Shown piece after piece: positions 1-9,700 of a stretch of DNA of 64,000 nucleotides. The position numbers were made by a program, and so were the translations under genes. This DNA comes from Alphaproteobacteria bacterium. Its GTDB lineage: Bacteria > Pseudomonadota > Alphaproteobacteria > ATCC43930 > CGMCC-115725. A model generated the notes under the pieces. That model saw only the letters and a program-made list of their open reading frames with translations. It made no database searches and was not told the origin of the DNA. The stretch is from positions 1-64,000 of the forward strand of contig JAFAYW010000129.1 in the NCBI GenBank assembly GCA_019240125.1, in the 5' to 3' direction. Every line of letters begins with the position of its first letter. Within the stretch, counting starts at the first letter, position 1.

Positions 1-758
1 ATTACGGCGCCTTCCGCACGCGCCACGCCGCCCGCACCGCCCCACCGGCAGCCTCCGCGGCCGCCAAGGATGAGGTTGGGCGCGCCCTGTCCTTGCCCGA
101 CGCGGTATTGACCGAGGTGGCCTCGAAACAGCTGCTGGCGAAGTACGGTGTGCCGCGGCCGCCCGAGGCATTGGCGAAAACCGAGGCAGAGGCAATTGCC
201 GCCGCCGCCAAGATCGGCGGCCCGGTCGCGCTCAAGGTGCAGTCGCCCGACATCTTGCACAAGACCGAGGCCGGCGCCGTCATCCTCAACGCCAGCGGCG
301 ACGCCGCCGTCGGCGACGCTTATCGCACCGTGCTGGAACGCGCCAAGGCGGCGCACCCGAGCGCGCACATTGCCGGCGTGCTGGTGCAGGCGATGGCAAA
401 GCGCGGGGTCGAGATGATCCTCGGCATCACCCGCGATCCGGTGTTTGGCCCGATGCTGATGGTCGGGCTCGGCGGCATCTATGTCGAGGTGCTGAAGGAT
501 GTCGCCTTTGCCCCGGTGCCGCTCGCCAAGGAAGACGCGCTGGCGCTGCTCGGCGAGCTGAAGGGCGCCGCCCTGCTCGACGGGGTCCGCGGCCAGCCCG
601 CCGCCGACAAGGGAGCGCTCGCCGAGCTGATGGTGTCGCTGGCGCGCTTCGCCGCCGACCACGCCGACACAATCGCCGAGATCGACCTAAACCCGGTCAT
701 CGTCCACCCGGCAGGCGAAGGCCTGACTGTGGTCGATGCGCTGATCGTGAAGCAGTAA
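1..758 (+). CDS. ADP-forming acyl-CoA synthetase, C-terminal ATP-grasp part (5' truncated by window edge)
   Basis: The reading frame is open from the left edge, so the true start lies outside the window. The visible part is the ATP-grasp half of the acetate--CoA ligase (ADP-forming) family, which makes acyl-CoA from an acid, CoA and ATP through a phospho-histidine relay. Supporting motifs are SKQLLAKYGVPRP at the domain entry, PVALKVQSPDILHKTEAGAV (substrate/ATP lid), the glycine-rich GPMLMVGLGGIYVEVLKD, and the C-terminal EIDLNPVIVHP, which carries metal-binding residues. The N-terminal CoA-binding and ligase domains are not visible. The next gene is a crotonase-family enzyme on the same strand, which suggests acyl-CoA catabolism. 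The acid substrate cannot be read from sequence. Confidence 0.88.
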   Translation, partial: YGAFRTRHAARTAPPAASAAAKDEVGRALSLPDAVLTEVASKQLLAKYGVPRPPEALAKTEAEAIAAAAKIGGPVALKVQSPDILHKTEAGAVILNASGDAAVGDAYRTVLERAKAAHPSAHIAGVLVQAMAKRGVEMILGITRDPVFGPMLMVGLGGIYVEVLKDVAFAPVPLAKEDALALLGELKGAALLDGVRGQPAADKGALAELMVSLARFAADHADTIAEIDLNPVIVHPAGEGLTVVDALIVKQ

Positions 759-772
759 TACAAGTAACAGTT

Positions 773-853
773 GTCGTCCCTGCGAAGGCAGGGACCCATT
801 TGTCATCCGCTTGGAATGGTGGTCCGGTGGGTCCCTGCTTCCGCGGGGACGAC
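773..853. repeat. Palindromic intergenic repeat (REP-like), copy 1
   Basis: The left arm starts GTCGTCCCTGCGAAGGCAGG and the right arm ends CCGCGGGGACGAC. The arms are near-perfect inverted copies of about 25 nt separated by about 31 nt. A full second copy lies at 21104-21183 and a collapsed one at 3293-3327. It sits between the synthetase and the crotonase gene, downstream of a stop codon, and could fold into a long hairpin in RNA. Confidence 0.85.
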
Positions 854-872
854 AGGTTAGGGAGAAAGCCTT

Positions 873-1670
873 ATGAGCGAGTACACGGGCTATACGGAAA
901 TCGGCGTCACTCTCGACGGCATTGTGGCGACGGTCGAAATCCGCCGGCCGCCGAATAATTTCTTCGACGCAGCATTGATCGCTGAGATCGCCTCGGCGTT
1001 CGAGAAGCTCGATGCCGATCCGGCCTGCCGCGCGATTGTATTGGCGGCGCAAGGTCGGCATTTCTGCGCTGGCGCCGATTTCTCGAAGCGCATGGATACC
1101 GGCACGGTTAAGGAATCCGCCCGCAGCGGCGGCGGCAAGCACCTCTACAAGGAAGGCGCCCGCCTGTTCCGCACCGCCAAGCCGGTGGTCGGTGCGATCC
1201 AGGGAGCTGCCATCGGCGGCGGGCTCGGCCTGGCGCTTGTGCCGGATTTCCGCGTCACCTGTAACGAGGCGCGGTTCAGCGCCAATTTCAACCGGCTCGG
1301 CTTCCACCCCGGCTTTGGCCTGACCTACACTCTGCCCCGCCTCGTCGGCGAGCAGCAGGCGGCGCTATTGTTCTATACCGGCCGCCGCATCGCCGGTGAC
1401 GAGGCGGTTAAGATCGGTCTCGCCGATCAACTGGTGCCGCAGGACGAGGTGCGCAGCGCGGCGCAAACCCTCGCCTTGGAGATCGCGCAGTCGGCCCCGC
1501 TCGCCGTGATGGCGACGCGAGAGACGATGCGGCGCGGCATGGTCGATGCGGTCGAGGCCGCCACCGAGCGCGAGTTGGTCGAACAGGATTGGCTGCGCCA
1601 GACAGAGGATTTCCGCGAAGGCATCAAGGCCTACGCCGAGCGCCGCCTGCCTGACTTCAAGGCGCGCTGA
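873..1670 (+). CDS. Enoyl-CoA hydratase/isomerase (crotonase) family protein
   Basis: 265 aa, the usual length for the family. The crotonase fold is clear: the CoA-binding motif FCAGADF (about residues 65-71) and GAAIGGGLGLAL (about 110-121), which forms the oxyanion hole. When the segment GFHPGFGLTYTLPRLVG is aligned by eye with classical enoyl-CoA hydratase, both catalytic glutamates (rat E144 and E164) appear to be replaced. Another crotonase chemistry (isomerase, hydrolase, lyase) is therefore as likely as hydration. The start ATG has an upstream purine-rich site (AGGGAGAAAG). Its neighbour on the left is an acyl-CoA synthetase, so an acyl-CoA pathway is likely; the substrate is unknown. 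Confidence 0.85.
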   Translation: MSEYTGYTEIGVTLDGIVATVEIRRPPNNFFDAALIAEIASAFEKLDADPACRAIVLAAQGRHFCAGADFSKRMDTGTVKESARSGGGKHLYKEGARLFRTAKPVVGAIQGAAIGGGLGLALVPDFRVTCNEARFSANFNRLGFHPGFGLTYTLPRLVGEQQAALLFYTGRRIAGDEAVKIGLADQLVPQDEVRSAAQTLALEIAQSAPLAVMATRETMRRGMVDAVEAATERELVEQDWLRQTEDFREGIKAYAERRLPDFKAR

Positions 1671-1681
1671 CGGCCACAGGG

Positions 1682-2518
1682 CTATACGCCCCACCCGGTC
1701 GTCGCGGCGAAGAGCAGACGCCAGCTCTGCAAGGTGTCGGGTGTCGACAGGGATGGCGCGAATGGATCGTTCCCCGCAGCGCGCAACCTTCGCAAATAGC
1801 GGCGCGCGATGGTTCCCGGCAGCAGAACCGGCAAGGCGCCGGCCGCCGGCTTCGCTTTGCCAGCGGCGAGGTGCGCGGCGGCGGTAACGGCGATCGCGCG
1901 AACAGCGGCGCGCAGGGGCTCGGTGGCGTTGAGCCGCGCATAATCCTCCCGATTCATCCCGGTGCGCGCCGTTACATCGGCCGGGAGATAGAGGCGATTG
2001 CTGCGTGCGTGAAAAGCCATCGCGCGCAACAGCCCCGTCAGCGCGTAGCCAATCCCGATCTCGCCTGCGGCGTGCCCCAAGTGGGCATCACGTGTGCCGA
2101 GAATTTCCAGCGCCAGCCATTGCAATGTCCCCGCTGTGCCCTCCGCGTAGCGTTCGAGCGCACCCATGTCGGCCGGCGGCTCATCAAGCAGATCATGCTC
2201 GCGCGTCTCGATCAGCCGCTCGAAATGCCCGCGTGTCAGGCCGTGCTCGCGGATGATCTCGGTCAGTGGCGCCACCACCTCGTGCTGGCGCGCCGGGCCG
2301 CCGCCATAGGCCGTCTCGATGACCTCGCGCCACCATTGCAGCCGGATCTGTCCGAGCATCGGTTGGGTCACGCTCTCACGGATACGCGCCACCTCGTAAT
2401 TGAAGGCATACAGCACCAGCAGCGCATCGCGCCGATCCGCGGGCGCGAACAGGCAGACTTGATAACGATCGCGATCGTGCCGACGTACCAATTCGGCAAG
2501 ACTTGGCTGGCTGATCAT
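1682..2518 (-). CDS. Squalene/phytoene synthase family protein
   Basis: 278 aa from the ATG at 2518. A GTG 21 nt upstream (2539) is an alternative start, and neither has a strong ribosome site. The all-alpha trans-isoprenyl diphosphate synthase fold is suggested by YAFNYEVARIRE, by RLQWWREVIETAY, and by the second-helix region GEIGIGYALTGLLRAM. True squalene/phytoene synthases have two DxxxD motifs for magnesium-diphosphate binding. Here the first is RHDRDRY/NYEVARIRE-like and the second is not convincing. The protein therefore resembles the NDUFAF6-like branch (complex I assembly in eukaryotes) more than a terpene synthase. It is convergent with the crotonase gene, 11 bp apart, and divergent from sodB. 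No other carotenoid or hopanoid genes lie nearby. Confidence 0.75.
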   Translation of the reverse strand: MISQPSLAELVRRHDRDRYQVCLFAPADRRDALLVLYAFNYEVARIRESVTQPMLGQIRLQWWREVIETAYGGGPARQHEVVAPLTEIIREHGLTRGHFERLIETREHDLLDEPPADMGALERYAEGTAGTLQWLALEILGTRDAHLGHAAGEIGIGYALTGLLRAMAFHARSNRLYLPADVTARTGMNREDYARLNATEPLRAAVRAIAVTAAAHLAAGKAKPAAGALPVLLPGTIARRYLRRLRAAGNDPFAPSLSTPDTLQSWRLLFAATTGWGV

Positions 2519-2610
2519 GCGAGCGCCGCGCGAACGCACTTGCGTGTTTCTCGCCCGACACTATCCTGCCGGCCTTCATTCATCTCCCCCAACCCACCGG
2601 GAAGGATGCC

Positions 2611-3213
2611 ATGGCTTTCGAACTGCCCCCCCTGCCTTATCCCAAGAATGCGCTTGAGCCGCACATGTCGGCCAATACGCTCGACTTCCATCACGGCAAG
2701 CATCATCAGGCCTATGTGACCAATCTCAACAATCTGGTGAAGGGCTCTCCGATGGAGAACCAGTCGCTGGAGGAGATCATCAAGGCGACGCACAACGACT
2801 CGTCAAAGACCGGGGTGTTCAACAACGCCGCGCAGGTTTGGAACCACACCTTTTTCTGGAACTGCATGAAACCCGGCGGCGGCGGCAACCCGAGCGGTGA
2901 TGTCGCGGCGGCGATCGATCGCGATCTCGGCGGCCTTGCCAAGTTCAAGGAAGATTTCAAGGCGCGCGCCGTTGGCCAGTTCGGCAGCGGCTGGGCCTGG
3001 ATCGTCGCGCAGGGCGGCAAGCTGTCGATCACCAGCACCCCGAACGCCGGTACTCCGCTGGCGCAGGGCCAGACGGCCGTCCTCACCTGCGACGTGTGGG
3101 AGCACGCCTATTACCTCGATTACCAGAACCGCCGGCCGGATTTCGTGCAGGCGTTCCTCGATCATCTGATCAACTGGGATTTCGTCGGCAAGAACCTGTC
3201 GGGCGCGAAGTAG
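2611..3213 (+). CDS. sodB: Superoxide dismutase, Fe type
   Basis: 200 aa, typical of the Fe/Mn family. It converts superoxide to oxygen and hydrogen peroxide in the cytoplasm; no signal peptide is visible. Metal ligands are in LDFHHGKHHQAY (first His), NNAAQVWNHTFFW (second His), and DVWEHAYYLDY (Asp and last His). The Gln of NNAAQVWNH, characteristic of the iron form, is present, and the whole sequence closely follows E. coli SodB. The start is the ATG at 2611, preceded by GGGAAGGATGCC. It is transcribed alone, and an 11-bp-stem hairpin follows its stop codon. Confidence 0.96.
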   Translation: MAFELPPLPYPKNALEPHMSANTLDFHHGKHHQAYVTNLNNLVKGSPMENQSLEEIIKATHNDSSKTGVFNNAAQVWNHTFFWNCMKPGGGGNPSGDVAAAIDRDLGGLAKFKEDFKARAVGQFGSGWAWIVAQGGKLSITSTPNAGTPLAQGQTAVLTCDVWEHAYYLDYQNRRPDFVQAFLDHLINWDFVGKNLSGAK

Positions 3214-3235
3214 CCACCCGGTTAAGGCTGCTTCA

Positions 3236-3269
3236 ATCGCCATCCCCGATGATTTTCAGGGATGGCGAT
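3236..3269 (+). terminator. Hairpin downstream of sodB
   Basis: ATCGCCATCCC and GGGATGGCGAT form a perfect 11-bp stem around a 12-nt loop. An outer GCTGCTTC/GAAGCAGC pair can extend it. There is no downstream T-run, so it is either a weak intrinsic terminator or a transcript-stabilising stem. Confidence 0.6.
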
Positions 3270-3292
3270 GGTCTATCAGGCGAAGCAGCGTT

Positions 3293-3327
3293 GTCGTCCC
3301 TGCGAAAGCAATGAAGGCAGGGACGGC
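3293..3327. repeat. Collapsed copy of the REP-like repeat, copy 2
   Basis: GTCGTCCCTGCGAAAGCA is followed directly by GAAGGCAGGGACGGC, so the two arms seen at 773-853 and 21104-21183 have lost their spacer. It lies between sodB and the convergent small gene at 3350-3583. Confidence 0.7.
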
Positions 3328-3349
3328 AATTGGTTTGTTCGCCGCATGA

Positions 3350-3583
3350 CTACAGGTGCACGCCGGTGTCGAGGATGATGGCTGTGTATTCCTTGTAGCT
3401 CATGCCGAGTTCTTCGGCCCGCTTCAGGCGTGCCAGGGCAATTTCGCGAGGCGGCGTCTTCCAGGCGCGGGCGTGCGCTTTTTTCCAGCAGAACTGGCGC
3501 CAGCTCGCCCCGGGATTGAGCGGCGGGCCACCATTGTGGCCGATCCCCGCCGGGTGATTGAACGAGGTGCTGCCGTCGGGCAC
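3350..3583 (-). CDS. Small conserved-type protein with GIGHNGGPPL motif
   Basis: 77 aa from a GTG start at 3583. The N-terminal motif GIGHNGGPPL is one I recognise from small uncharacterised alphaproteobacterial proteins. It is followed by a Trp/Lys-rich segment (WRQFCWKKAHARAWKTPP) and a helical tail (LARLKRAEELGMSYKEYTA). There is no signal peptide or membrane segment. The helical tail could be a protein- or nucleic-acid-binding helix, but no function is known. It is convergent with sodB and lies about 100 nt downstream of the VOC gene. Confidence 0.6.
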   Translation of the reverse strand: MPDGSTSFNHPAGIGHNGGPPLNPGASWRQFCWKKAHARAWKTPPREIALARLKRAEELGMSYKEYTAIILDTGVHL

Positions 3584-3681
3584 GCGATCGCTCCTTGTCG
3601 ACGCTGCTTCTCGCCGGCGCTATGTGCAAGCAGTGCGCCGACGTCGCCGGGTCGTACCCCGCGACGCCAGCGACGAGCGCG

Positions 3682-4038
3682 TCAGACCTTTTCGATCACT
3701 TCCATCTGGGCGCCATCCGGGCATTCGACCCAGCAGACGTGGCGACCGTTGTTGAAGAGCTCTTCGAGAATCTTGGCACCGTTTGCCTTCAGCTTTGATG
3801 TCATGCCGGCATAATCGTCTGTCTGCAGCGCGATGTGTTCGATGCCGGTGTGCTGCTGGTGGTTTTGCGTCGCGATGATGGTGGTGATGTTGAGCTGCAA
3901 CCCCGCCAGGTCAACCTGGCAACCGCGGCCGGGGATATCCTGCTTTACCGTCGCGCCGAAATTGTCGACGTAGAATTTCGCGACCTTCTGCGGGTCTTCA
4001 TTGGTCTTGATGTGGACGTGACCGATTTGGGTGGCCAT
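3682..4038 (-). CDS. VOC (glyoxalase/bleomycin-resistance) superfamily protein
   Basis: 118 aa, one vicinal-oxygen-chelate module of paired beta-alpha-beta-beta-beta units. Candidate metal ligands are the His of IGHVHIKTN near the N-terminus, the His of GIEHIALQT in the middle and the Glu of QMEVIEKV at the end. Such proteins are lyases, isomerases or dioxygenases acting on small carbonyl or aromatic compounds, and the substrate here is not evident. The ATG at 4038 is preceded by a strong GGAGGAG site. It is divergent from the MmgE/PrpD gene with 111 bp between them, which may hold both promoters. Confidence 0.85.
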   Translation of the reverse strand: MATQIGHVHIKTNEDPQKVAKFYVDNFGATVKQDIPGRGCQVDLAGLQLNITTIIATQNHQQHTGIEHIALQTDDYAGMTSKLKANGAKILEELFNNGRHVCWVECPDGAQMEVIEKV

Positions 4039-4149
4039 GCTCGTCTCCTCCGATTGGCTTCTGGCTGTCGGGTTTGCTGAGGGTCGCGGACGCGGCGCTC
4101 AGCGCAAAGCTTGGCAGCACAAGGCTGTTACGGCAATGGGAGGATTCAC

Positions 4150-5508
4150 ATGAGCGCTGCCCGCGACCTTGCCCATTTCATGACTGGACTGTCGATCGCC
4201 GATCTGCCGGCGCAGACGCTCGATCACGCGACGATGCTGATCCCCAGCACGCTCGCCAGTGCCGCGATGGGACGCAATATCATCTCGGCCCGGGTCGTGC
4301 GTGAGATGGCGCGCGAGGATGGCGGCGCTCCGCAGGCCTCGGTGTGGTTCGACAATGGCGCAAAGCTGCCAATGAGCCGCGCGGCGCAGGCGAATGCGCT
4401 GGCCAGCGATGCCGCCGCCTCCGACGACAGCGATCTGCGCCAGATCGTGCATTGCGGCACGCCGCTGGTCACCACATCGCTGGCCGTGGCGCAGCATCGC
4501 GGATCGAGCAGCGACGAAGTGCTCGCGGCCATTGTGATCGGCTATGAACTGGCCGGACGCGTCACCGATGTCATGCCGGTTTTCCGTTCGCGCGGGTTTC
4601 ATGGCTCAACCGGCGCGATCTTTGCCGCAACGGGCGCCGCGGCGCGGCTGTTGAAGCTGGATGTCGAGCAATTCACCCACGCCATCGCGATGACCGCGAC
4701 TTCGGTCAGCGGCCTCGTCAAAGCAGCCGACACCAGCATCGCCCGCGAATACCATTGTGGCAACGCGACCCTGCTCGGCATCCAGGCGGCGCGCGCGGCA
4801 CAGCGCGGCTATACCGGCGAGGAGGACATCCTCGAAATGAAAGGCGGCTTCTTCCAGACCTATGGCGGCGAGGACGGGCCGGCCGCGGCGGCGAAGATGC
4901 TCAGCGATCTCGGCGCCTCGTGGGATATCGTGACCGACATGGCGGTGAAACTGGTGCCCGGCGGCCACCCCTACCATGCCTTCGGCGAAGCCGCCGCCAA
5001 TGCCTCCCGCGAGGCCCAGGTTGCAGCGGAACAGGTCGAGAGCATCACTGTGTCACGTCCCGGCCTGACGGCTCTGTCAGGACCGCTGCATCCGCGCGAC
5101 CTGATCGACATGGCGCACAGCCCGGCCTATTTTACCGCCGCCGGGGTTGCCGACCGGCAATTCTCTTGGGTCCACGCGTCGCCCGAGAAGATCGCCGATC
5201 CGGTTATCCACGGTCTGATCGATAAGGTGCGAGTCGGCCCGCCACCGACCGAGAATGCTGCGCGCTATCGCCAGGGTGCTACGGTCACGATCCGCACCTA
5301 CGACGGCCGCGAATTCTGCAATACCGTCTATGCACCGCGCGGCGCCGGGCTGCTCGGCATCGACTGGGCCGACATCGATGCCAAGTTTCGCACCCTGATG
5401 CCGCTCTCAGGTCTGCCCGAGCAGCGGATCGAGGATGCGCTTGGGCTGGTGCACGATTTCCGGCGGCAACCCGATGTGGCGGCCCTGGTCGCGTTGCTGA
5501 CGAACTAG
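4150..5508 (+). CDS. MmgE/PrpD family protein
   Basis: 452 aa from the ATG at 4150, which follows GGGAGGATTCAC; the frame is open further upstream but that part does not fit the family. The family includes 2-methylcitrate dehydratase (PrpD) and cis-aconitate decarboxylase. Recognisable parts are the N-terminal all-helical domain (LAHFMTGLSIADLPAQ, GYELAGRV, FHGSTGAIFAATGAAA), the KLVPGGHPYHAFGEAAANA segment, and the C-terminal lid with VTIRTYDGREF. No prpB, prpC or acnD lies nearby, so a role in the methylcitrate cycle is not supported. It is convergent with glxR across a palindromic repeat. Confidence 0.85.
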   Translation: MSAARDLAHFMTGLSIADLPAQTLDHATMLIPSTLASAAMGRNIISARVVREMAREDGGAPQASVWFDNGAKLPMSRAAQANALASDAAASDDSDLRQIVHCGTPLVTTSLAVAQHRGSSSDEVLAAIVIGYELAGRVTDVMPVFRSRGFHGSTGAIFAATGAAARLLKLDVEQFTHAIAMTATSVSGLVKAADTSIAREYHCGNATLLGIQAARAAQRGYTGEEDILEMKGGFFQTYGGEDGPAAAAKMLSDLGASWDIVTDMAVKLVPGGHPYHAFGEAAANASREAQVAAEQVESITVSRPGLTALSGPLHPRDLIDMAHSPAYFTAAGVADRQFSWVHASPEKIADPVIHGLIDKVRVGPPPTENAARYRQGATVTIRTYDGREFCNTVYAPRGAGLLGIDWADIDAKFRTLMPLSGLPEQRIEDALGLVHDFRRQPDVAALVALLTN

Positions 5509-5526
5509 CGACCCGCCACCTCAACG

Positions 5527-5614
5527 GCATTCCCGGCCAAAGACGAAAGCCGGGATCCATTTCCCCACCAGCTCCTTCGCTGCAAATTGGACCCCGGCTT
5601 TCCGCCGGGGATGC
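5527..5614. repeat. Second type of palindromic intergenic repeat
   Basis: The left arm GCATTCCCGG...GAAAGCCGGGATCCAT and right arm ATTGGACCCCGGCTTTCCGCC are imperfect inverted copies separated by about 25 nt. The sequence differs from the GTCGTCCCTGCG family. It lies between convergent genes and probably folds into a hairpin on either transcript, so it may act as a bidirectional terminator. Confidence 0.7.
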
Positions 5615-5632
5615 GACCTGGAAGCGGGTGAT

Positions 5633-6514
5633 TCAGCCCTTCGCCACCTCATGCCCCGCGAGGTGCTCCAGTACTTTCACCAACCCGGAATGGTCCCAGC
5701 CCTTGCCGCCGAGCGCAGCGGCGGCGTTGAACAGCTCCTGCGTGGTCGCGGTGTTGGGCAATGACAGGTTGAGGGCGCGCGCACCCGAGAGGGCGAGGCT
5801 CAGATCCTTCTGGTGCAGTTCGATGCGGAAGCCCGGATCAAAGGTGCGCTTGATCATGCGTTCGCCATGGATTTCGAGGATGCGCGAGGAGGCAAAGCCG
5901 CCCATCAGCGCCTGCCGCACCTTGGCCGGGTCGGCTCCCGCCTTGGAGGCAAAGAGCAGCGCTTCGCCCACCGCCTCGATGGTCAGCGCGACGATGATCT
6001 GGTTGGCGACCTTGGTTGTCTGCCCGGCGCCGATATCGCCGACCAATGTGATGTTCTTGCCCATCAGCTCGAAGAGCGGCCTGGCCTTGTTGAAGGCGGC
6101 TTCCTTGGCGCCGACCATGATCGTCAGGCTCGCCGCCTTGGCGCCGACCTCGCCGCCCGATACCGGCGCGTCGATGTAGTCGCAGCCTTTGGCGACGATC
6201 TTCTCGGCGAATTGCTTGGTCTCGATTGGCGAGATCGAGCTCATGTCGATGACGGTCTTGCCCGCCGACAAACCGGCGAAGACGCCGTCCGCCTCGAACA
6301 GCACATCGCGTACATCGGGGGTGTCGGGCACGATGATGATGATCGTCTCCGCCTGTTCGGCGACGCCCTTCAGCGTATCGTAGACGGTCGCGCCGCCGCG
6401 GATTTCCGCCGGTACGGTGCGCTTGCCGTAGACGAAGAGCTGATGCCCGCCCTTCATCAGATTCTGGGCCATGGGGCTGCCCATGATGCCAAGGCCGACG
6501 AAACCGATCTTCAT
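5633..6514 (-). CDS. 2-hydroxy-3-oxopropionate (tartronate semialdehyde) reductase-like dehydrogenase
   Basis: 293 aa, beta-hydroxyacid dehydrogenase family. The N-terminal Rossmann motif GFVGLGIMGSPMAQNL binds NAD(P)H. The substrate motif DAPVSGGEVGAK (about residue 120) and the catalytic-lysine helix TTKVANQIIVALTIEA (about 170) are all present. The cofactor-loop residues FVYGKRTV (Lys/Arg after the second strand) suggest NADPH. Sequence and length fit GlxR/GarR best; 3-hydroxyisobutyrate dehydrogenase or a succinic-semialdehyde reductase are alternatives. The ATG at 6514 follows GGAGACAGAGAC. No glyoxylate carboligase gene is in the window. Confidence 0.85.
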   Translation of the reverse strand: MKIGFVGLGIMGSPMAQNLMKGGHQLFVYGKRTVPAEIRGGATVYDTLKGVAEQAETIIIIVPDTPDVRDVLFEADGVFAGLSAGKTVIDMSSISPIETKQFAEKIVAKGCDYIDAPVSGGEVGAKAASLTIMVGAKEAAFNKARPLFELMGKNITLVGDIGAGQTTKVANQIIVALTIEAVGEALLFASKAGADPAKVRQALMGGFASSRILEIHGERMIKRTFDPGFRIELHQKDLSLALSGARALNLSLPNTATTQELFNAAAALGGKGWDHSGLVKVLEHLAGHEVAKG

Positions 6515-6716
6515 GTCTCTGTCTCCGATATGCGTGCCTCCGATATGCGGCGGCGCGCGAAGGGCGGCACAGTGCTACAGGTGCCGGGGCGGCTCAAGCC
6601 TCGCGGGTGGTCTGAGCGTCGGCACGATAGAGTGATCGCTCGTGATTGCGGGGCTCCATTCCCACACTCAGGGCCGGATGATAGCTTCGCTGCATCGTAG
6701 GGTGAGGAGAACGTTA

Positions 6717-9700
6717 ATGCGGCGTGCGCTGTGGCTGTTGCTGGCGGTCCTGTTCGCGGTACCAGCGGCGGCACAGGAGTACAAATCGAACGAGCTGGCC
6801 GAGGCGGCGAGCACCTATCATCGCGAATTGGTCGATAGCGTGGTTGCGGCGAAACGGCAGCCGCAGCTGATTCCGCGCCTGCGCAAGGACGCCGAGGCCG
6901 AATACAAGGCGAAACGCTATTCGCAGGCCGCCGACGATCTGAAAAAGGCGATCGCTTTTGGGGCCGACGACGGGCTGGTGTGGCTGCGCTTGGGGCAAGC
7001 CATGGCAGGGCTCGACGACGACCATGTCCTCGCCAGCGCCTATAACGCCTACGTCAAATCCACCGATGTGGTCGAACGCGGCAACGCGCTGTTTCTGATC
7101 GGCCGCAATTACGATCGTCACGACAAACAGAAGGAGGCGCTGGCGGCATTCCAGGCCGGCCTCGCCTTTACGCAAGCGGCGCAGGTCAGCGAGAGGGTCG
7201 AGCAGCTGAAACGTCTGACCGCATTCCGCGTCACCAAGGTCGACATCACCGCCGAGGCCGAGTCGCCACGCGCCTGTCTGCGCTTCAACGAGACGATTGC
7301 CGCAAAGCCCGGGCTCAATTACGGCGATTACGTCAAATCGACCCCAGAACTATCCGGCATTGTGACCGCGCGCGGCGACACGATGTGCCTCAACGGGCTG
7401 AAGCATGGCGGCACGTACGATATCGAAGTGCTCGCCGGACTGCCCGCCGATACCGGCGACAAGACGATCGAGAGTTATACGACCCGCGTCGTCGTGCCCG
7501 ACCGCAAGCCGTCGATCAGCTTCTCCGGCACCGGGTATGTCTTGCCGCGCGAGGGCAGCGCCGGCCTGCCGGTGACCACGGTCAATCTCGACAAGGTCAA
7601 AATCCGCCTGGTGCGGATCAACGAACGCGGGCTGGTGCCGACGATCAACGCCGACAAGCTGACGATGAGCTATGATTCGAGCAGCGTCGACGACCTGATC
7701 CAGAACAATGGCAGCCTCGTCTGGCAAGGCGACATGGCCGTGTCGGGCGAGCGCAATCGCCCGGTCGTGACCGCGATCCCCTTGTCCCAGATCCTGCACG
7801 ATAAGGGGCCCGGCGTGTATCTCGCCGTTGTCGACAAGCCAAGCAACCGGCACAATGTCGGCACCGACGATGACAGCGACGATCAGAGCGATCCCGCGAC
7901 CAACTGGGTACTCGTCTCCAATCTCGGGCTGACCACCTATACCGGCACTGAGGGCATGGCGGTGGCGGTGCGTGGCCTGTCCGACGCCAAGCCGATCGGC
8001 GGCGTGACCCTCCACCTCTACGCCCGCAACAATGGCGAGCTGATTTCTGTGCAGACCGATGCCGATGGCTTGGCACGGATACCTGGCGGCCTCCTCAAGG
8101 GAAAGGGTGGTGACGAGGCCTTCGCGATCGTCGCCAACGGCCCCGGCGGCGACTTCAATTTCCTCGAGGTCGGGCGTGCCGCATTCGATCTGTCCGATCG
8201 CGGCGTCACCGGCAATACGCCGCCCGGCCCGGTTGACTCGTACCTCTATACCGATCGCGGCATCTATCGGCCCGGCGAAGCGGTGCACCTGATGGCGCTG
8301 GTGCGCGACGACAAGGCCGATGCGATCACCGGATTGCCGGTGACGTTGCGGCTCTTGCGCCCTGATGGGGTCGTGGTTGAGAAGCGGCAATTGACCAGCG
8401 ACAAGCTCGGCGGCCACGACGAGACCTTCGAGCTGGCGCGTGATGCCCGTATCGGCACCTGGAAGGCGGAGCTGAAGGTCGACCCGAAAGGCGAGGCGAT
8501 CGGCAGTATCGAATTCCGCGTCGAGGATTTCGTGCCGCCGACCTTGAAGGTGGCGCTGAGCGCGCCCGACGCGCCGGTAAAGCCGAAAGAACCCTTCGAG
8601 GTCAGCACAACGGCGACCTATTACTACGGCGCCCCCGGCGCCGAATTGTCGGCCGAGGCGCATGCCACGATCGCCGTCGACGCGCAGCCCTATCCGAACG
8701 AACCCAGCTTTGCGTTCGGTCTCGCCGACGAGAAATACACCAGCGACCGCAAGGACCTGGATATCGCCGCGACCGACGACAGCGGGAAGACGACCACCTC
8801 GCTGGAATTGACCGACCTGCCGGACCTGACGAAGCCGCTCGCCGCGACCTTCGAGATCAGCGTCTTCGAGCCGAGCGGGCGTGCGATCACCCAGACTCTG
8901 ACCCGGCCGATCCGCCAGCGTCCGCTGGCGATCGGACTGCACTCCCCGGACGATGACGAAGTCGCGGACGGCAAGCCGGCCTGGGTTGAGGTCATCACCC
9001 TCGATACGAATGGCAGGCGAGTCGCCACCAAGGGCCTGCATTGGGAATTGCTGCGGGAGAACTGGGAATACGCCTGGTATTCGCAAAACGGGCTGTGGCG
9101 CCACCGCACCCAGATCCACGATCAGCCGCTGGAAGCCGGGATCATCGACACCGACGGCTCGCCAAAGCCAACGGCGCTGGCGCGCAGCCTGCCAGAGGGC
9201 CGCTATCGTTGGGAGGTGCGCGACGACACGACCGGCGCGCAGACAAGCTATCGCTTCCACGTCGGGTGGGAGGTCGATGCCGAATTGCCGGATGTGCCCG
9301 ATAAGCTGACGACGACACTCGACAAGCAGAGCTATCAGCCGGGCGACACGGCCAAATTGTTCATCAAGGCGGCGTTCGCCGGCGAGGCTGAAGTGGCAAT
9401 CGCCTCCAACCGTATCCTGTCGCTGAAATCGGTTTCGCTGCCGGCCGAGGGCACGACGGTCGACATCCCGGTGGATGGCGCCTGGGGCAACGGTGTGTAT
9501 GCGCTGGTCAGCGCTTATCGGCCGCAACCCGGGACAAATATGCCCACGACCGGTGGTGCGCCGGCAATCGCAACCCGCGGCCCGGCGCGCGCTGTCGGCG
9601 TCGCAGCGCTCGGCATCGACCCCGCACCGCGCACCCTTACAGTTGCCTTGTCGCCGCCCGATGTCTCGCGGCCCCGTAGCCCGCTCGATGTGCCGGTAAA

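Noticed and set aside
7350-9527. A 725-codon open frame on the minus strand
   Set aside because: It lies wholly inside the alpha-2-macroglobulin gene on the opposite strand. High-GC genes commonly leave long antisense frames, and its product shows no recognisable domain.
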